From Sporosarcina obsidiansis (GTDB taxonomy: Bacteria > Bacillota > Bacilli > Bacillales_A > Planococcaceae): a DNA stretch of 64,000 bases. Within the stretch, counting starts at the first letter, position 1, and each line of letters begins with the position of its first letter. Under the pieces are notes generated by a model. The model was given only the letters and a program-made list of their open reading frames with translations. It was not told the origin of the DNA and ran no database searches. The stretch is from contig NZ_WHVW01000005.1 of the NCBI RefSeq assembly GCF_009651005.1, positions 1-64,000 of the forward strand. Direction: 5' to 3'. Position numbers and translations under genes: made by a program. Of the stretch, positions 51,556-60,629 are shown in pieces.

Positions 51556-52308
51556 ATGAATCTAAAGAAAATCATTCTGTTGGTATTTTCGGTATTCTTA
51601 CTGCTCATTTCAATTGGACCTTTGCTGACAATGGCCCGTGAACTGTGGACGAGTTCGAAAGTGGATGGTCGTTATAAAGTGCAGCATGCTTATACAGATG
51701 ACAATGGGTTTCCCGATATCATAGATACGCAAACACTAACAGTGCATGATCAATCAATATTTATTAAAGAAGAAACGACGGAGAGGAAAGCCCCTCTCAC
51801 TTCATGGGATCGAGAAGAAGGGGTTCCACCTGGTGATATCGTCAACCTACAGCTAGTAATCAATGGAAGGAACGTCTCTACTGCAGATCCTATTTGGCTT
51901 TCGAACCGGCAACGTGGTAGTCGTTATTTTTCATGGCTGGACGTATTGACTGTAAAGGATCGCGTGAAAGGTACAGAACAACTGATGATCGTTCAACGTC
52001 TATCTGATGACGATGTTGTTGACAACAATCGCAAATGGAAAATCATCACGGTCGATCGATCAGGGAAAACGTCTGAAGAGCACTTTACGTATAAAAATCG
52101 AAGTGATCATCCACTAGGTGTGAAGTTAGTAAACTTCAGTTATACCGGATTAATGCAGATGGGTTATTATTCCGATTTACTGAAAGGCTATCCCAGTCTT
52201 ATTTTCCCATTCACCTATCCATTTGCTACTGGCTTGATGGGTGTAGTCTTTTTATGGCTTGCGTTGAGAAGAAAGGGTGAAAAACATGCTGGCGAAACAA
52301 TATCTTAA
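51556..52308 (+). CDS. Uncharacterised protein with two terminal membrane helices
   Basis: 250 residues: a membrane helix at about 5-28 and a second at about 220-242, with an extracytoplasmic domain between (beta-rich; RYKVQHAYTDDNGFPDIIDTQTLTVHDQSIFIKEE). No known family. AGGTGAAG lies before the ATG. The last 23 bases overlap the start of the ATPase gene in another frame, so the two are probably translated together and may function as a pair. Confidence 0.65.
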   Translation: MNLKKIILLVFSVFLLLISIGPLLTMARELWTSSKVDGRYKVQHAYTDDNGFPDIIDTQTLTVHDQSIFIKEETTERKAPLTSWDREEGVPPGDIVNLQLVINGRNVSTADPIWLSNRQRGSRYFSWLDVLTVKDRVKGTEQLMIVQRLSDDDVVDNNRKWKIITVDRSGKTSEEHFTYKNRSDHPLGVKLVNFSYTGLMQMGYYSDLLKGYPSLIFPFTYPFATGLMGVVFLWLALRRKGEKHAGETIS

Positions 52309-53029
52309 AGGCATGCGTTTGAAGCGATCCTCTGTGCCAACATTTGAGTTATATCCTTTTGACTTACCAAGTATTCGAACACTAGATGAGCTGGCATTTC
52401 ATCCTAATGTGACGTTTTTTGTTGGAGAAAATGGTATGGGAAAATCGACGTTGCTGGAGGCGGCAGCCGTGGCGGCTGGTTTCAATCCAGAGGGTGGCTC
52501 CTTGAACTTTAACTTCTCTACATATGATTCGCACTCCGTATTGGAAGAGTATATAACGCTCATTAAAGGCGTGTTTCGTCCAACTGACGGATTTTTTCTG
52601 CGAGCTGAAACTTTCTATAATCTCGCGACTACGATAGAAGAGCTGGATCGTGCGCCTGGTGGTCCTCGGATTATAGATGGCTATGGCGGCGTTTCTTTAC
52701 ACGAACAATCTCATGGTGAATCGTTCTGGGCAACGTTCATCCATCGCTTTAGAGGGAATGGGCTCTACCTATTAGATGAGCCAGAAGCCGCTTTGTCTCC
52801 GTTGCGACAACTTTCCATGCTAAGTCGTATTCACGATTTAGTCGGAGAAGGATCTCAGTTTATCATTGCCACGCATTCTCCCATCCTGCTCGCTTATCCC
52901 GATGCAAAAATTATAGAATTTACGGATGATGGAGCACAAGAAACGACATTAGAAGAAACAAGTCATTATCAAATCATGAAACAGTTTTTTGATGACAAAG
53001 ATCGTATGTTGCATCATTTGCTGAAATAA
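52286..53029 (+). CDS. AAA/ABC-type ATPase (COG3910-like)
   Basis: 247 residues of a stand-alone ABC-like ATPase: Walker A GENGMGKST (about 48-56), a short helical insert, signature-like SLHEQSHGESF (about 138-148), Walker B LYLLDEPEAALSP (about 160-172), and the H-loop IIATHSPIL. This is the single-domain predicted ATPase COG3910, related to RecF/MutS-type ATPases more than to transporters. Role unknown. The ATG at 52286 after AAGAAAGGGTG overlaps the end of the membrane protein gene. Confidence 0.82.
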   Translation: MLAKQYLKGMRLKRSSVPTFELYPFDLPSIRTLDELAFHPNVTFFVGENGMGKSTLLEAAAVAAGFNPEGGSLNFNFSTYDSHSVLEEYITLIKGVFRPTDGFFLRAETFYNLATTIEELDRAPGGPRIIDGYGGVSLHEQSHGESFWATFIHRFRGNGLYLLDEPEAALSPLRQLSMLSRIHDLVGEGSQFIIATHSPILLAYPDAKIIEFTDDGAQETTLEETSHYQIMKQFFDDKDRMLHHLLK

Positions 53030-53059
53030 TTAATACAAACAATATGAAATATGTAAAAT

Positions 53060-53091
53060 AAGCGATTATTTCCGGGGAAATAATCGCTTTT
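53060..53091. terminator. Bidirectional terminator
   Basis: AAGCGATTATTTCC (53060-53073), GG loop, GGAAATAATCGCTT, then TTT; A/T runs on both sides serve the ATPase gene and the convergent small gene. Confidence 0.8.
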
Positions 53092-53096
53092 TGTAT

Positions 53097-53258
53097 TTAT
53101 TCCTCACGTTCATTTTGCCTGTTTACTTCTTTCCTAGCTTCTTTCTTTATTTCATCCACTTGTTTCTCCGCTTCTCTTGCTGCATCATTTGCTACTTCAG
53201 ACGGCTTTTTATTATGTTTATGTTGATTATCGGGTTGATCTGCGTAACTCTTCGTCAT
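53097..53258 (-). CDS. 53-residue Lys/Glu-rich hydrophilic protein
   Basis: Begins MTKSYADQPD at an ATG after ATGGGGTG; a longer frame to 53345 lacks a site. Highly charged, with a C-terminal helix (EVANDAAREAEKQVDEIKKEARKEVNRQ) resembling stress-related or spore small hydrophilic proteins in composition only. No family assigned. It is divergent from the small membrane protein at 53385. Confidence 0.55.
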   Translation of the reverse strand: MTKSYADQPDNQHKHNKKPSEVANDAAREAEKQVDEIKKEARKEVNRQNEREE

Positions 53259-53384
53259 ATTCTGCACCCCATTTCTAAATTTATTTTTTATTATTCCCCT
53301 ACGACGAAGAATAAAACCTGGCGATAAAAACGTATAGTTTTTCATGCTACAATAAGGGTAGAAATTAAGAAAGGTGGACTAGCA

Positions 53385-53576
53385 TTGTCTAAGAAACTGT
53401 CTATCTATTTATTCATGCTGGCAATCGGCTGTACATTTTTAGCTTTAGCGATCCTTATCGATCTTCCCGAAAAAGTAAAGTGGCTATTTTTGGCCATCGC
53501 TGTAATTTTGAATGTAACGAGTGCTGCTGCCGCAATGAAATTCGGCTTACAACAAATGAAACCTGACAAACGATAA
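53385..53576 (+). CDS. Small two-helix membrane protein
   Basis: 63 residues from a TTG preceded by AAAGGTGGAC. Two hydrophobic helices (about 5-25 and 31-50) joined by a short IDLPEKVKW loop, with a basic C-terminus (QQMKPDKR). It is 31 bases upstream of the AarF-type kinase on the same strand and may be co-transcribed with it. Function unknown. Confidence 0.65.
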   Translation: MSKKLSIYLFMLAIGCTFLALAILIDLPEKVKWLFLAIAVILNVTSAAAAMKFGLQQMKPDKR

Positions 53577-53607
53577 ATTCTATCTGTCACGGAAAGAGGA
53601 GTTGCCT

Positions 53608-55230
53608 TTGAAACGTTCTGCCAATTATCGTATTGTGCGTATCGTCTGGATGGCGGTCGTATTCTTCATTCAAGTAGTAGCATTCCAACGGCGATACCGG
53701 GGAAAGTTCACTCCCGCCGTGACAGTAAAATGGAACCGACTTGTAACGAAACAAGCAAGAGCATATAAACGCACAGCTCTTGAACTAGGTGGATTAATGG
53801 TGAAACTGGGGCAATTCCTATCTACACGTGCAGATATCATGCCAGCTTCCTTCATAGAAGAATTAGATGGCTTGACCGATCACGTGACGCCCGTGCCAAC
53901 AGAGAAGGCATTACAGTTATTAGATGAGGAATGGGGTAAACCGCATAGCGAGAATCTGAAAGATATTACGTCAGAGCCCGTCGCATCCGCCTCGATCGGA
54001 GAAGTCTACAAAGCATTCTTACTTGACGGTTCGCCAGTTGCGATCAAAATACAGCGTCCCGATATTGAACGGATCTTACGGGCAGATTTTAAAGCAATCC
54101 GTATTGTTATTTGGCTTGCCAAACGTTTTTCTTCATTGAGAAAGCAAATCGATCTAGATTTACTATATGTCGAAATGACAGATGTCATCGGAGCTGAGTT
54201 GAATTTCATTCAGGAAATGAAAAACGGACGAAGTTTTGCGGAAAGGTTTCCTCATATGGAAGGAGTGCGCTTTCCTGTATATTATGACGATCTGTCGACA
54301 CGCAGAGTATTGGTGATGGAATGGATTGAAGGATCGAAGGTGACAGATCTAGCCTTTTTGGAAGCCCATCATATTGACCGAAGGAAGCTGTCAGAACAGC
54401 TTTTCCGCTTGTTTTTGGAGCAAATCTTGGAAGGCGGTCAATTTCACGCAGATCCTCATGGAGGAAACTTATTAATCCAGCCTGATGGTACATTGGTTTT
54501 GATAGACTTCGGGATGGTTGTGAATATTACGCCTACGGAAGCAGATGCCATTTTCCTAATAGTGGAAGGTGTGCTTTTCAATCAATATGACTCTGTTCTA
54601 GACGGCCTGGAAACGTTAAACTTCTTGCTTCCTCATGCAGATCGACGTGTATTGGCAAGTGCCATAGAACGCGTTGTCAAAGCGTATGAATCCAATGATT
54701 TGCAGGATGTGAATGGTTTTGTCGTCGATAATCTTCTCAATGATTTGAAAGTCATCGTTCGAACGCAACCTGTTCAAATGCCAGCCGAATTTGCATTTTT
54801 AGGCCGAGCTGTCTCCGTTTTTGTCGGTGTACTGCATGTATTAGATCCAACAATCGACTTGCTCGCAATTGCACGTCCTCGAATCGTCGAATGGGCAAAG
54901 CAGCATAGCAAAGAGAAGAATCCATTTACAAATAAAAAAGAGCTTCAGCGCACTCTGCTGCAAGGCGTTGGCCAGTTACGCAGTATCGCACCGAAGCTAT
55001 CTAATTTTCTGGAAGAACCCGCCCACATCCATCACTATTTGAAGCAACGTGATCAGGAAGAACGTCAATTCCGAATAAAACTGCAAAACCGTTTATTCGC
55101 TGGAATCATTGCAGTGGGAGCATTGGCTACTTTGTTCTATGGCATTTTAGACGAGTATATAGAGCTAATGAGTGGAGCTGGCTTTGTCCTATTAATTTCA
55201 TATTGGAGATTTCATCGATTAGGTAAATGA
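53608..55230 (+). CDS. AarF/ABC1/UbiB family atypical kinase
   Basis: 540 residues: the family KxGQ motif (VKLGQFLSTRADIMP, about 67-80), ASIGEVYKAFL nucleotide loop, VAIKIQRP with the ATP-contacting Lys, FHADPHGGNLL and IDFGMV catalytic/metal motifs, and two C-terminal membrane helices (about 485-530). UbiB/Coq8-type ATPases support isoprenoid quinone biosynthesis by acting on lipid-soluble intermediates; in this menaquinone-type organism the exact role is unclear. TTG at 53608, six bases after AAAGAGGAG. Confidence 0.88.
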   Translation: MKRSANYRIVRIVWMAVVFFIQVVAFQRRYRGKFTPAVTVKWNRLVTKQARAYKRTALELGGLMVKLGQFLSTRADIMPASFIEELDGLTDHVTPVPTEKALQLLDEEWGKPHSENLKDITSEPVASASIGEVYKAFLLDGSPVAIKIQRPDIERILRADFKAIRIVIWLAKRFSSLRKQIDLDLLYVEMTDVIGAELNFIQEMKNGRSFAERFPHMEGVRFPVYYDDLSTRRVLVMEWIEGSKVTDLAFLEAHHIDRRKLSEQLFRLFLEQILEGGQFHADPHGGNLLIQPDGTLVLIDFGMVVNITPTEADAIFLIVEGVLFNQYDSVLDGLETLNFLLPHADRRVLASAIERVVKAYESNDLQDVNGFVVDNLLNDLKVIVRTQPVQMPAEFAFLGRAVSVFVGVLHVLDPTIDLLAIARPRIVEWAKQHSKEKNPFTNKKELQRTLLQGVGQLRSIAPKLSNFLEEPAHIHHYLKQRDQEERQFRIKLQNRLFAGIIAVGALATLFYGILDEYIELMSGAGFVLLISYWRFHRLGK

Positions 55231-55234
55231 CTAA

Positions 55235-55954
55235 TTACTCTTGACGACTTAGCCCTTTGATGATGTCTTCATCCTGTTCAATCGGCAGGATGGGTTCATC
55301 ATCGAGCACGTGTAAGTTGATATGACAGTACCCATTCGGATTCTTCTCTAAATAATCTTGGTGATATTCTTCGGCTGTATAAAAGTTTAGCAAAGGTTCC
55401 GCTTCCGTTTTGATCTCTTGGTCATAATACCCTTGTTCTTTCTTTATAGCTTGTTTAACAATCGTGGCGTCCTTTTCATCATCATAGTAAATGCCTGTTC
55501 GATACTGGACGCCTACATCATTCCCTTGCTGATCTTTCGTTGTTGGATCTATGACACGAAATAAGTAATCGATTAATGCCTCCAATGAAACTCGCTCTGG
55601 ATCATACGTCACTTTCACCGTTTCAGCGAATTGCTGATCTCCTTTGATAACGTCTTCATAGCTTGGATTTTCACCTTCTCCATTCGCATAGCCTGACTCG
55701 GTATCCGCCACACCATACACTCTCGCCATATAGGCTTCGACTCCCCAGAAACAGCCACCCGCAAAATAAATGGTTTTCAATGAACGATCTGCATAGTCCA
55801 GGTGCTCATTCACATTTCGTATGTCTTCCTTCAACATATATCCACCAGTTACTGGCTCGGGTGCTGGCCGACTTGAAACCGTTTCTTTTTGGGAACAAGC
55901 TGACATGATACTAATAATAGTAGAGAGTATTAGAATAATGATTCGTAAATTCAT
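55235..55954 (-). CDS. msrA: Peptide-methionine (S)-S-oxide reductase, lipoprotein form
   Basis: 239 residues. An N-terminal lipoprotein signal (IISIMSAC, Cys at about 19) and a 50-residue linker precede a full MsrA domain with the catalytic Cys in FAGGCFWGVEAYM (about 73), GYANGEGENPSYEDV, and GVQYRTGIYY. It should repair S-oxidised methionines in extracytoplasmic proteins, unlike the usual cytosolic MsrA. No MsrB domain or gene is adjacent. ATG at 55954 after GGAGTGG. Convergent with the AarF-type gene (4 bases between stops). Confidence 0.9.
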   Translation of the reverse strand: MNLRIIILILSTIISIMSACSQKETVSSRPAPEPVTGGYMLKEDIRNVNEHLDYADRSLKTIYFAGGCFWGVEAYMARVYGVADTESGYANGEGENPSYEDVIKGDQQFAETVKVTYDPERVSLEALIDYLFRVIDPTTKDQQGNDVGVQYRTGIYYDDEKDATIVKQAIKKEQGYYDQEIKTEAEPLLNFYTAEEYHQDYLEKNPNGYCHINLHVLDDEPILPIEQDEDIIKGLSRQE

Positions 55955-55990
55955 AAGGACCACTCCATTTGTTGGACTTGTGTTCTATTA

Positions 55991-56503
55991 CTAGTTTCCC
56001 ATCCTCTTCTCCACATAAGCCTTCACAGCTTCTTCGGAATATACATCACGTTTCGGCAGGATATACGCGCTCACGGTACTCGTATAGATATAAAAATAGT
56101 CCGCATCTTCTATAATACGCTGTACGCCTGTCCACTGAACATTCGTTTCTCCAGTTGAAGTCGTATCCGTCATGCCGGTCTTATTCATTTTCATGAAGTG
56201 CTCACCGACTAGACCGTCATTCTTGCCTTCTTTGAGCATTTTGCGTACTTGTCGTGTAATGTGAAAATAAAAGTACTTTGGATATAAAATCACCCAAACA
56301 ACAGCAGTTAAAGCAAACGTAGCAAACAATGGCCCTCTCGCCATATCTGTAAAAACAGATAAAAAGTAAGCAAATAGTAAAAATATCAAAGGCGAAACAA
56401 ACCGTTGCCACTGCAGCGAGTTCTTGCCGACTTTGGAATTTTTCACATGATATAAATTAAAGGCGACCACATCTTCTTCGGTTAACTCATATTGAATCTC
56501 CAT
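55991..56503 (-). CDS. YcxB-like membrane protein
   Basis: 170 residues: two membrane helices (about 35-50 and 58-76), then a cytosolic YcxB-like C-terminal domain (about 90-165, HFMKMNKTGMTDTTSTGETNVQWTGVQRIIEDADYFYIYTS, ILPKRDV). The family is widespread in Firmicutes and of unknown function. GTAGGAGGAG precedes the ATG; the first 17 bases overlap the end of the phosphatase gene upstream, indicating co-translation. Confidence 0.78.
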   Translation of the reverse strand: MEIQYELTEEDVVAFNLYHVKNSKVGKNSLQWQRFVSPLIFLLFAYFLSVFTDMARGPLFATFALTAVVWVILYPKYFYFHITRQVRKMLKEGKNDGLVGEHFMKMNKTGMTDTTSTGETNVQWTGVQRIIEDADYFYIYTSTVSAYILPKRDVYSEEAVKAYVEKRMGN

Positions 56504-57083
56504 TTACTCCTCCTACTAAGTGTGCTGTGCAATTCAAAAGGGAACAACTTTTCTTCTCAACATCTATGATGGTCAGTGACGTGTTATCAATCGTTACCGC
56601 ATATTTTTCATCTTCCATCATGGCTACAATCATCCGTTTAATAAAGCTTCCGTGACTTACGACGAGAATCCGTTTATCCCGGTTCAATCGGATCTGCTCT
56701 TCCACAAATTCCAGACCTCTCGCCAAAACACGATCTGCAGTTTCAAACTGCAAATCCAGCTCACGCCACTCTGGACCCCATTTCTGCACTCGTTCTTGCT
56801 CTGTCGTCCCTTCAATCAAACCGCTGCTCCTCTCTCGCACACGGTCATCTTCCACCACCTGCACATCTGGCAGACGAGCCGCAATGAGCTCAGCGGTATG
56901 TTTCGCACGATTCATTGGACTCGTAAATATGATATCCCACTGTTCATTGGCAGCGAGCCGCTCCGCCAACTTTACCGCAGTCTCTACTCCCTCTTCATTC
57001 AATGGAATATTCGAGCTCCCCTGCACCCGACCTTCTTTATTCCAAGCCGTCACGCCATGACGCACAAACCCAATAATCGTCAT
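56487..57083 (-). CDS. Histidine phosphatase superfamily protein (PhoE/CobC-like)
   Basis: 198 residues with the RHG motif FVRHGVTAWNKEGRVQGSSNIPLNEEG (catalytic His9), TSPMNRAKHTAELIA, the second-half RERSSGLIEGTTEQE with the proton-donor Glu, and VVSHGSFIKRM with the second His. Broad-specificity or cofactor-independent phosphatase of the PGAM family; substrate not predictable. GGGGGAGATTG precedes the ATG. In one operon with the YcxB-like gene. Confidence 0.85.
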   Translation of the reverse strand: MTIIGFVRHGVTAWNKEGRVQGSSNIPLNEEGVETAVKLAERLAANEQWDIIFTSPMNRAKHTAELIAARLPDVQVVEDDRVRERSSGLIEGTTEQERVQKWGPEWRELDLQFETADRVLARGLEFVEEQIRLNRDKRILVVSHGSFIKRMIVAMMEDEKYAVTIDNTSLTIIDVEKKSCSLLNCTAHLVGGVNGDSI

Positions 57084-57106
57084 TACAATCTCCCCCTATC
57101 AATCCT

Positions 57107-58279
57107 CTATATATTCGCCTTGAAAGCAGGCGTCTTCTTGATCCATAGATAATTCAGTACGATACCGAGGAATAAGACAAACGCACCAAAATAAAACGGA
57201 TAATCGACATCTATATCAAATAGAGCGCCTCCAATAATTGGTCCAAAGACGTTACCGATACTCGTAAACATCGAGTTCATTCCCCCGACAAACCCCTGTT
57301 CGTTTCCTGCAATTTTAGATAAATAGGAAGTAGCAGCCGGTCGAATTAAATCGAATCCTACAAAAATGATAATGGTTACAGCCAATACCGCAAAATAGCC
57401 TCTTACAAAGGTCGTGATAAACACTAGTACAGCTGAAAAAACAAGACAAAAGAAGATCAGTCTCTTTTCCCCGATCAGCCTCGCAAGTTTATCGAACAAC
57501 AGCACTTGTGCAAGAGCTCCCACCAAACCACCACCCGTAATGATGATCGCAATATCAGTAGGCGTAAAACCAAATTTATGATCGACAAACAAACTGAAAA
57601 TCGATTCAAATGAAGCGAGTCCAAATGACAAAATGAAGATAATTATGAACACGATAAAATAATGGCGCGCAAATACTCGCTTCCACCCTGGCTTGCTCCC
57701 GTCCTCTGCCACCGCTGCCTGATAGCGAGCAGGCTCGCGTAGCATTATGAATGAAAAGATGGCCGCGAATAATGCGAGTCCACCAGCGAAAAAGAAGGGA
57801 ACCCGGGTACCGAATCCCGCTAAAAAGCCACCAATGCCCGGTCCAATAATAAATCCTGTGGAAATGGCAGCAGACATGAAACCTAATGCCTTTGATCGTG
57901 TTTCCATCGTCGTGATATCCGCGATAAAAGCGGTAACCGCAGGCATAATAAAAGCAGCACTCACGCCGCCTAAAATACGAGAACTAAAGAGTACAGGTAA
58001 GTTTTGTCCTATTGCAAATAAAAATTCAGATGCACTAAAAATGAGCAAACCGATGACAATCATTTTTTTCCGTCCAAACGTATCGACCCATCTTCCAGAA
58101 ATAGGAGACACGAGTAACTGGGACATCGCAAAAACAGCGACCATATACCCGACAACTGTACCTGATATGTGCAATTCATTCATAAGCGTTGGCATAACAG
58201 GGATCACTAAACCAATTCCCAAGAATGCGATCAGTAAATTGGTCAGCAGTAGCCCTAATGTAATGGATTCTTTTTTCAT
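57107..58279 (-). CDS. MFS multidrug efflux transporter (NorA/Blt-like, 12-TM)
   Basis: 390 residues, 12 membrane helices. Motif A SGRWVDTFGRKKMIVIG (about 61-77), motif B RILGGVSAAFIMPAV (about 100-114), and antiporter motif C GFMSAAISTGFIIGPGIGGFLAGFG (about 133-157) mark the DHA1 drug antiporters Bmr, Blt and NorA. GGAGAGAGAG precedes the ATG. The 178-bp upstream region has a sigma-A promoter (TTGTAA, 17 bp, TATGAT at 58319-58347 on the minus strand) but no leader ORF or terminator like that of the other efflux gene. Confidence 0.9.
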   Translation of the reverse strand: MKKESITLGLLLTNLLIAFLGIGLVIPVMPTLMNELHISGTVVGYMVAVFAMSQLLVSPISGRWVDTFGRKKMIVIGLLIFSASEFLFAIGQNLPVLFSSRILGGVSAAFIMPAVTAFIADITTMETRSKALGFMSAAISTGFIIGPGIGGFLAGFGTRVPFFFAGGLALFAAIFSFIMLREPARYQAAVAEDGSKPGWKRVFARHYFIVFIIIFILSFGLASFESIFSLFVDHKFGFTPTDIAIIITGGGLVGALAQVLLFDKLARLIGEKRLIFFCLVFSAVLVFITTFVRGYFAVLAVTIIIFVGFDLIRPAATSYLSKIAGNEQGFVGGMNSMFTSIGNVFGPIIGGALFDIDVDYPFYFGAFVLFLGIVLNYLWIKKTPAFKANI

Positions 58280-58318
58280 ACTCTCTCTCCTACGCTCAGT
58301 CTAAGTTGATATTTCTTC

Positions 58319-58347
58319 ATCATAGCAAGCAGTGCATAAAGTTACAA
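58319..58347 (-). promoter_or_regulatory. Promoter of the NorA-like transporter
   Basis: Minus strand TTGTAA (58342-58347), 17-bp spacer, TATGAT (58319-58324), 40 bases upstream of the ATG. Confidence 0.6.
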
Positions 58348-58419
58348 GAAGAAGAGACGCACGGTTTTATAGATCCCCAGTTCATTTGTGGAAACTAATG
58401 AATTAGTCAGTAAACACGC

Positions 58420-58457
58420 AAAAAAAATACGGAACCCTTTTCTCACAGGACTCCGCA
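58420..58457 (-). terminator. Terminator of the small membrane protein gene
   Basis: Minus strand GCGGAGTCC, 10-base loop, GGGTTCCGT (nine pairs with wobbles), followed by eight T. Confidence 0.7.
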
Positions 58458-58478
58458 GTTTCTATTTCGACATTCTAC

Positions 58479-58673
58479 CTATCTATTGTGTCGGCTTACA
58501 GTAATACCAAGCGCAATCGCCGTGCATCCAGCGAGGACAGCGACTGGTAATGCTCTCATGAAATAGGCATCAAATGTATAGCTATCCAAGGATATCACTG
58601 CAAATAAAATGCTAAGTATGAGAAAGGCAGCAAGCAATACCCATTGGATGACTTGTGGAAATCCGAATTTCAT
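58479..58673 (-). CDS. Small two-helix membrane protein
   Basis: 64 residues with hydrophobic helices at about 9-29 and 38-57 and a basic end (SRHNR). AAGGAAGGAGC precedes the ATG by 7 bases and a terminator follows, so it is a complete small transcription unit. No family recognised. Confidence 0.65.
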   Translation of the reverse strand: MKFGFPQVIQWVLLAAFLILSILFAVISLDSYTFDAYFMRALPVAVLAGCTAIALGITVSRHNR

Positions 58674-58803
58674 CGTCTAGCTCCTTCCTTTACGAACATT
58701 CTATCTATCCTTCTTCCACTCACTCTCTAGCATACTATAAACGATAAAACCATGATAGCGATCGTAAAGAAACCCGGCCGTTCATCATTTACTTACGTTG
58801 AAA

Positions 58804-59541
58804 TCAAGGTAAAATCGCAAACGAACGCACAGGGAAACCAGAAGCTTTCTCGGGTTTTGGTACAATATTAAAAATGACCGCACCTTTTGCTGGCAGTTGA
58901 TCCAAATTGGTCATTAATTCGATTTGATAGGTATCTTGTTCCAACACATAATATTCACCACGAAGTGCTTGATGCTTTTGGAAGTCAATGGCAGAATCGG
59001 TATCAAACGTTTCATGACCCACAGCCTGTACTTTCCGTTCTGTGAATAAAAACTCTAGCGCCTCCAATCCCCATCCTGGAATTCGATTATTCCCTTCTTC
59101 ATCTTTATTGCAGAACGCTTCATTATCAGGCCACCTCTTGCTCCAGTCAGTTCGTAGTGCGACAAACGTGGCTTCCTCAATACGTCCATACTGTTCTTCA
59201 AACCCTAAAATATGTTCTACACGTACTGTGAAATCATGATCATCCTGCGCTTCCTTGGAAAAATCCATTACGACTAAAGGTAACACTAATTCTTTCAGTT
59301 TGAGCTCTTCTAAATACCGAGTATCACGCACAAAATGAATAGGGGCGTCAATATGTGTTCCATACTGACCTGCAAATTTAAAACTTTGTGCAAAAAAACC
59401 GTCATCATGATTGAAAAGCGTCGTAAATTCTGCTGCATCGAAAGCAGAAAAATGAGGTGATTCAGGACCAAATGTATGGGTCAAATCCACCCACTTTTTA
59501 CTTTTTAATAGTTGAATAGCTCGCTGCAGTTCATTTGTCAT
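58804..59541 (-). CDS. Cyclase-family metal-dependent hydrolase (kynurenine formamidase-like)
   Basis: 245 residues of the cyclase superfamily (PF04199): WVDLTHTFGPESPHF at the N-terminus, the metal-binding motif GTHIDAPIHF (about 64-73, HxGTHxDxPxHF type), and VGHETFDTDSAI near 170. Members are arylformamidases, isatin hydrolases and related amide or lactone hydrolases using Mn/Zn. No tryptophan-catabolic neighbours, so the substrate is open. Monocistronic. GAGGCAGCG precedes the ATG. The gap 59542-59752 holds nothing recognisable. Confidence 0.85.
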   Translation of the reverse strand: MTNELQRAIQLLKSKKWVDLTHTFGPESPHFSAFDAAEFTTLFNHDDGFFAQSFKFAGQYGTHIDAPIHFVRDTRYLEELKLKELVLPLVVMDFSKEAQDDHDFTVRVEHILGFEEQYGRIEEATFVALRTDWSKRWPDNEAFCNKDEEGNNRIPGWGLEALEFLFTERKVQAVGHETFDTDSAIDFQKHQALRGEYYVLEQDTYQIELMTNLDQLPAKGAVIFNIVPKPEKASGFPVRSFAILP

Positions 59542-59752
59542 GTTCGCTGCCTCCTATGTATCTCGTATATTTTTAATGGTACGTTCGGCTAAAATGAAAG
59601 TCAATACTGATTAGGTAGAACTATTCGATAACATATTAAATTCTGTATACCAGACAAAATGTAAGTTACCTTCCGATACATGCAAGACACCTAGATTATA
59701 TTGTTCTGTTCCTTCCAAAATGGTACGATTCATCCAAGATTAGGGGTTAGAG

Positions 59753-60199
59753 GTGATCACCATACGATTAAAAATACATGAATCAGACGACTTTACAGAC
59801 GTTGAAATCATCATAAACTGTCCAGAAATTGACGAGCGATTATCTCGCTTAATTCAACAGATGAATCAAATGATGTTTTCAATCCAAGGAAAGAAAGACG
59901 GTACGACCTATCCATTGGTATCAGATCAACTTTTTTATATCGAGTCAGTAAATGATACAACGTTTTTATATACCGACCAAGACGTCTTTGAGAGTGACAA
60001 GAAATTATATGAGTTCGAGGAGCAGTTGAAACACACGAGGTTCATGAGAATTAGTAAAAATTTCATTGTCAATACAGCGAAGATTGAAAGTGTGAAAGCT
60101 CTAATAAATGGACGGTTTGAAGCCTTTTTATCAAACGGCGAGAAAGTTATCGTGAATCGACATTATGTAAAAGCATTTCGAAAACATTTTTTAGGGTGA
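59753..60199 (+). CDS. LytTR-domain DNA-binding regulator
   Basis: 148 residues. The C-terminal LytTR domain (about 50-148) shows YIESVNDTTFLYTDQDVFESDKKLYEFEEQLKHTRFMRISKNFIVNTAKIESVKAL and the FLSNGEKVIVNRHYVKAFRKH end typical of the stand-alone LytTR class. There is no receiver domain. The start appears to be GTG with TAGGGG 6 bases upstream. It is followed by DUF3021 and an ABC exporter, a recurring arrangement in Firmicutes in which LytTR controls the transporter and DUF3021 acts as membrane partner. Confidence 0.88.
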   Translation: MITIRLKIHESDDFTDVEIIINCPEIDERLSRLIQQMNQMMFSIQGKKDGTTYPLVSDQLFYIESVNDTTFLYTDQDVFESDKKLYEFEEQLKHTRFMRISKNFIVNTAKIESVKALINGRFEAFLSNGEKVIVNRHYVKAFRKHFLG

Positions 60200-60209
60200 G
60201 GTGACGTGA

Positions 60210-60629
60210 ATGAATCGTGCAATGATTTATCTAGGAGCAGCTTGTTTCGCATTTACCTTTAGCTCCATATTTTATTATATATTTCGACTGTTTAACATTT
60301 TTCCTCTCATGACAGAAGAAATGATTGTCTCTTTATTTATCATATCCTGTCTTATAACCATATTGATTTTCTTGTCGCATCAATTACCGATTGACCGGCC
60401 TTTACTTATCCATTTAATTGAAATCGTCTGTGTCATCGTCGTATTGCTCATCGCTGGGGCTGTTTTCGAGGTGTATCCTTTTCACGCTTATTATATTGGA
60501 ACGGTCGCTCTGTGTGGACTTTTTGCCTACACATTCGTTATCATCATGATTTATATGAATAATAAGGTGGCTGAAAGAGAAATCAATCAATCTATCACAC
60601 AGCAGAAGAGGAGTGATTTGGATGTCTAA
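60210..60629 (+). CDS. DUF3021 membrane protein
   Basis: 139 residues with four membrane helices (about 5-25, 36-54, 68-88, 96-116) and a charged C-terminal tail, as in DUF3021. GTGAGGTGACG precedes the ATG, 10 bases after the LytTR stop. In known LytTR-DUF3021 pairs the membrane protein inhibits the regulator; that role is inferred from the family arrangement. Its end overlaps the ABC ATPase start by 8 bases. Confidence 0.85.
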   Translation: MNRAMIYLGAACFAFTFSSIFYYIFRLFNIFPLMTEEMIVSLFIISCLITILIFLSHQLPIDRPLLIHLIEIVCVIVVLLIAGAVFEVYPFHAYYIGTVALCGLFAYTFVIIMIYMNNKVAEREINQSITQQKRSDLDV

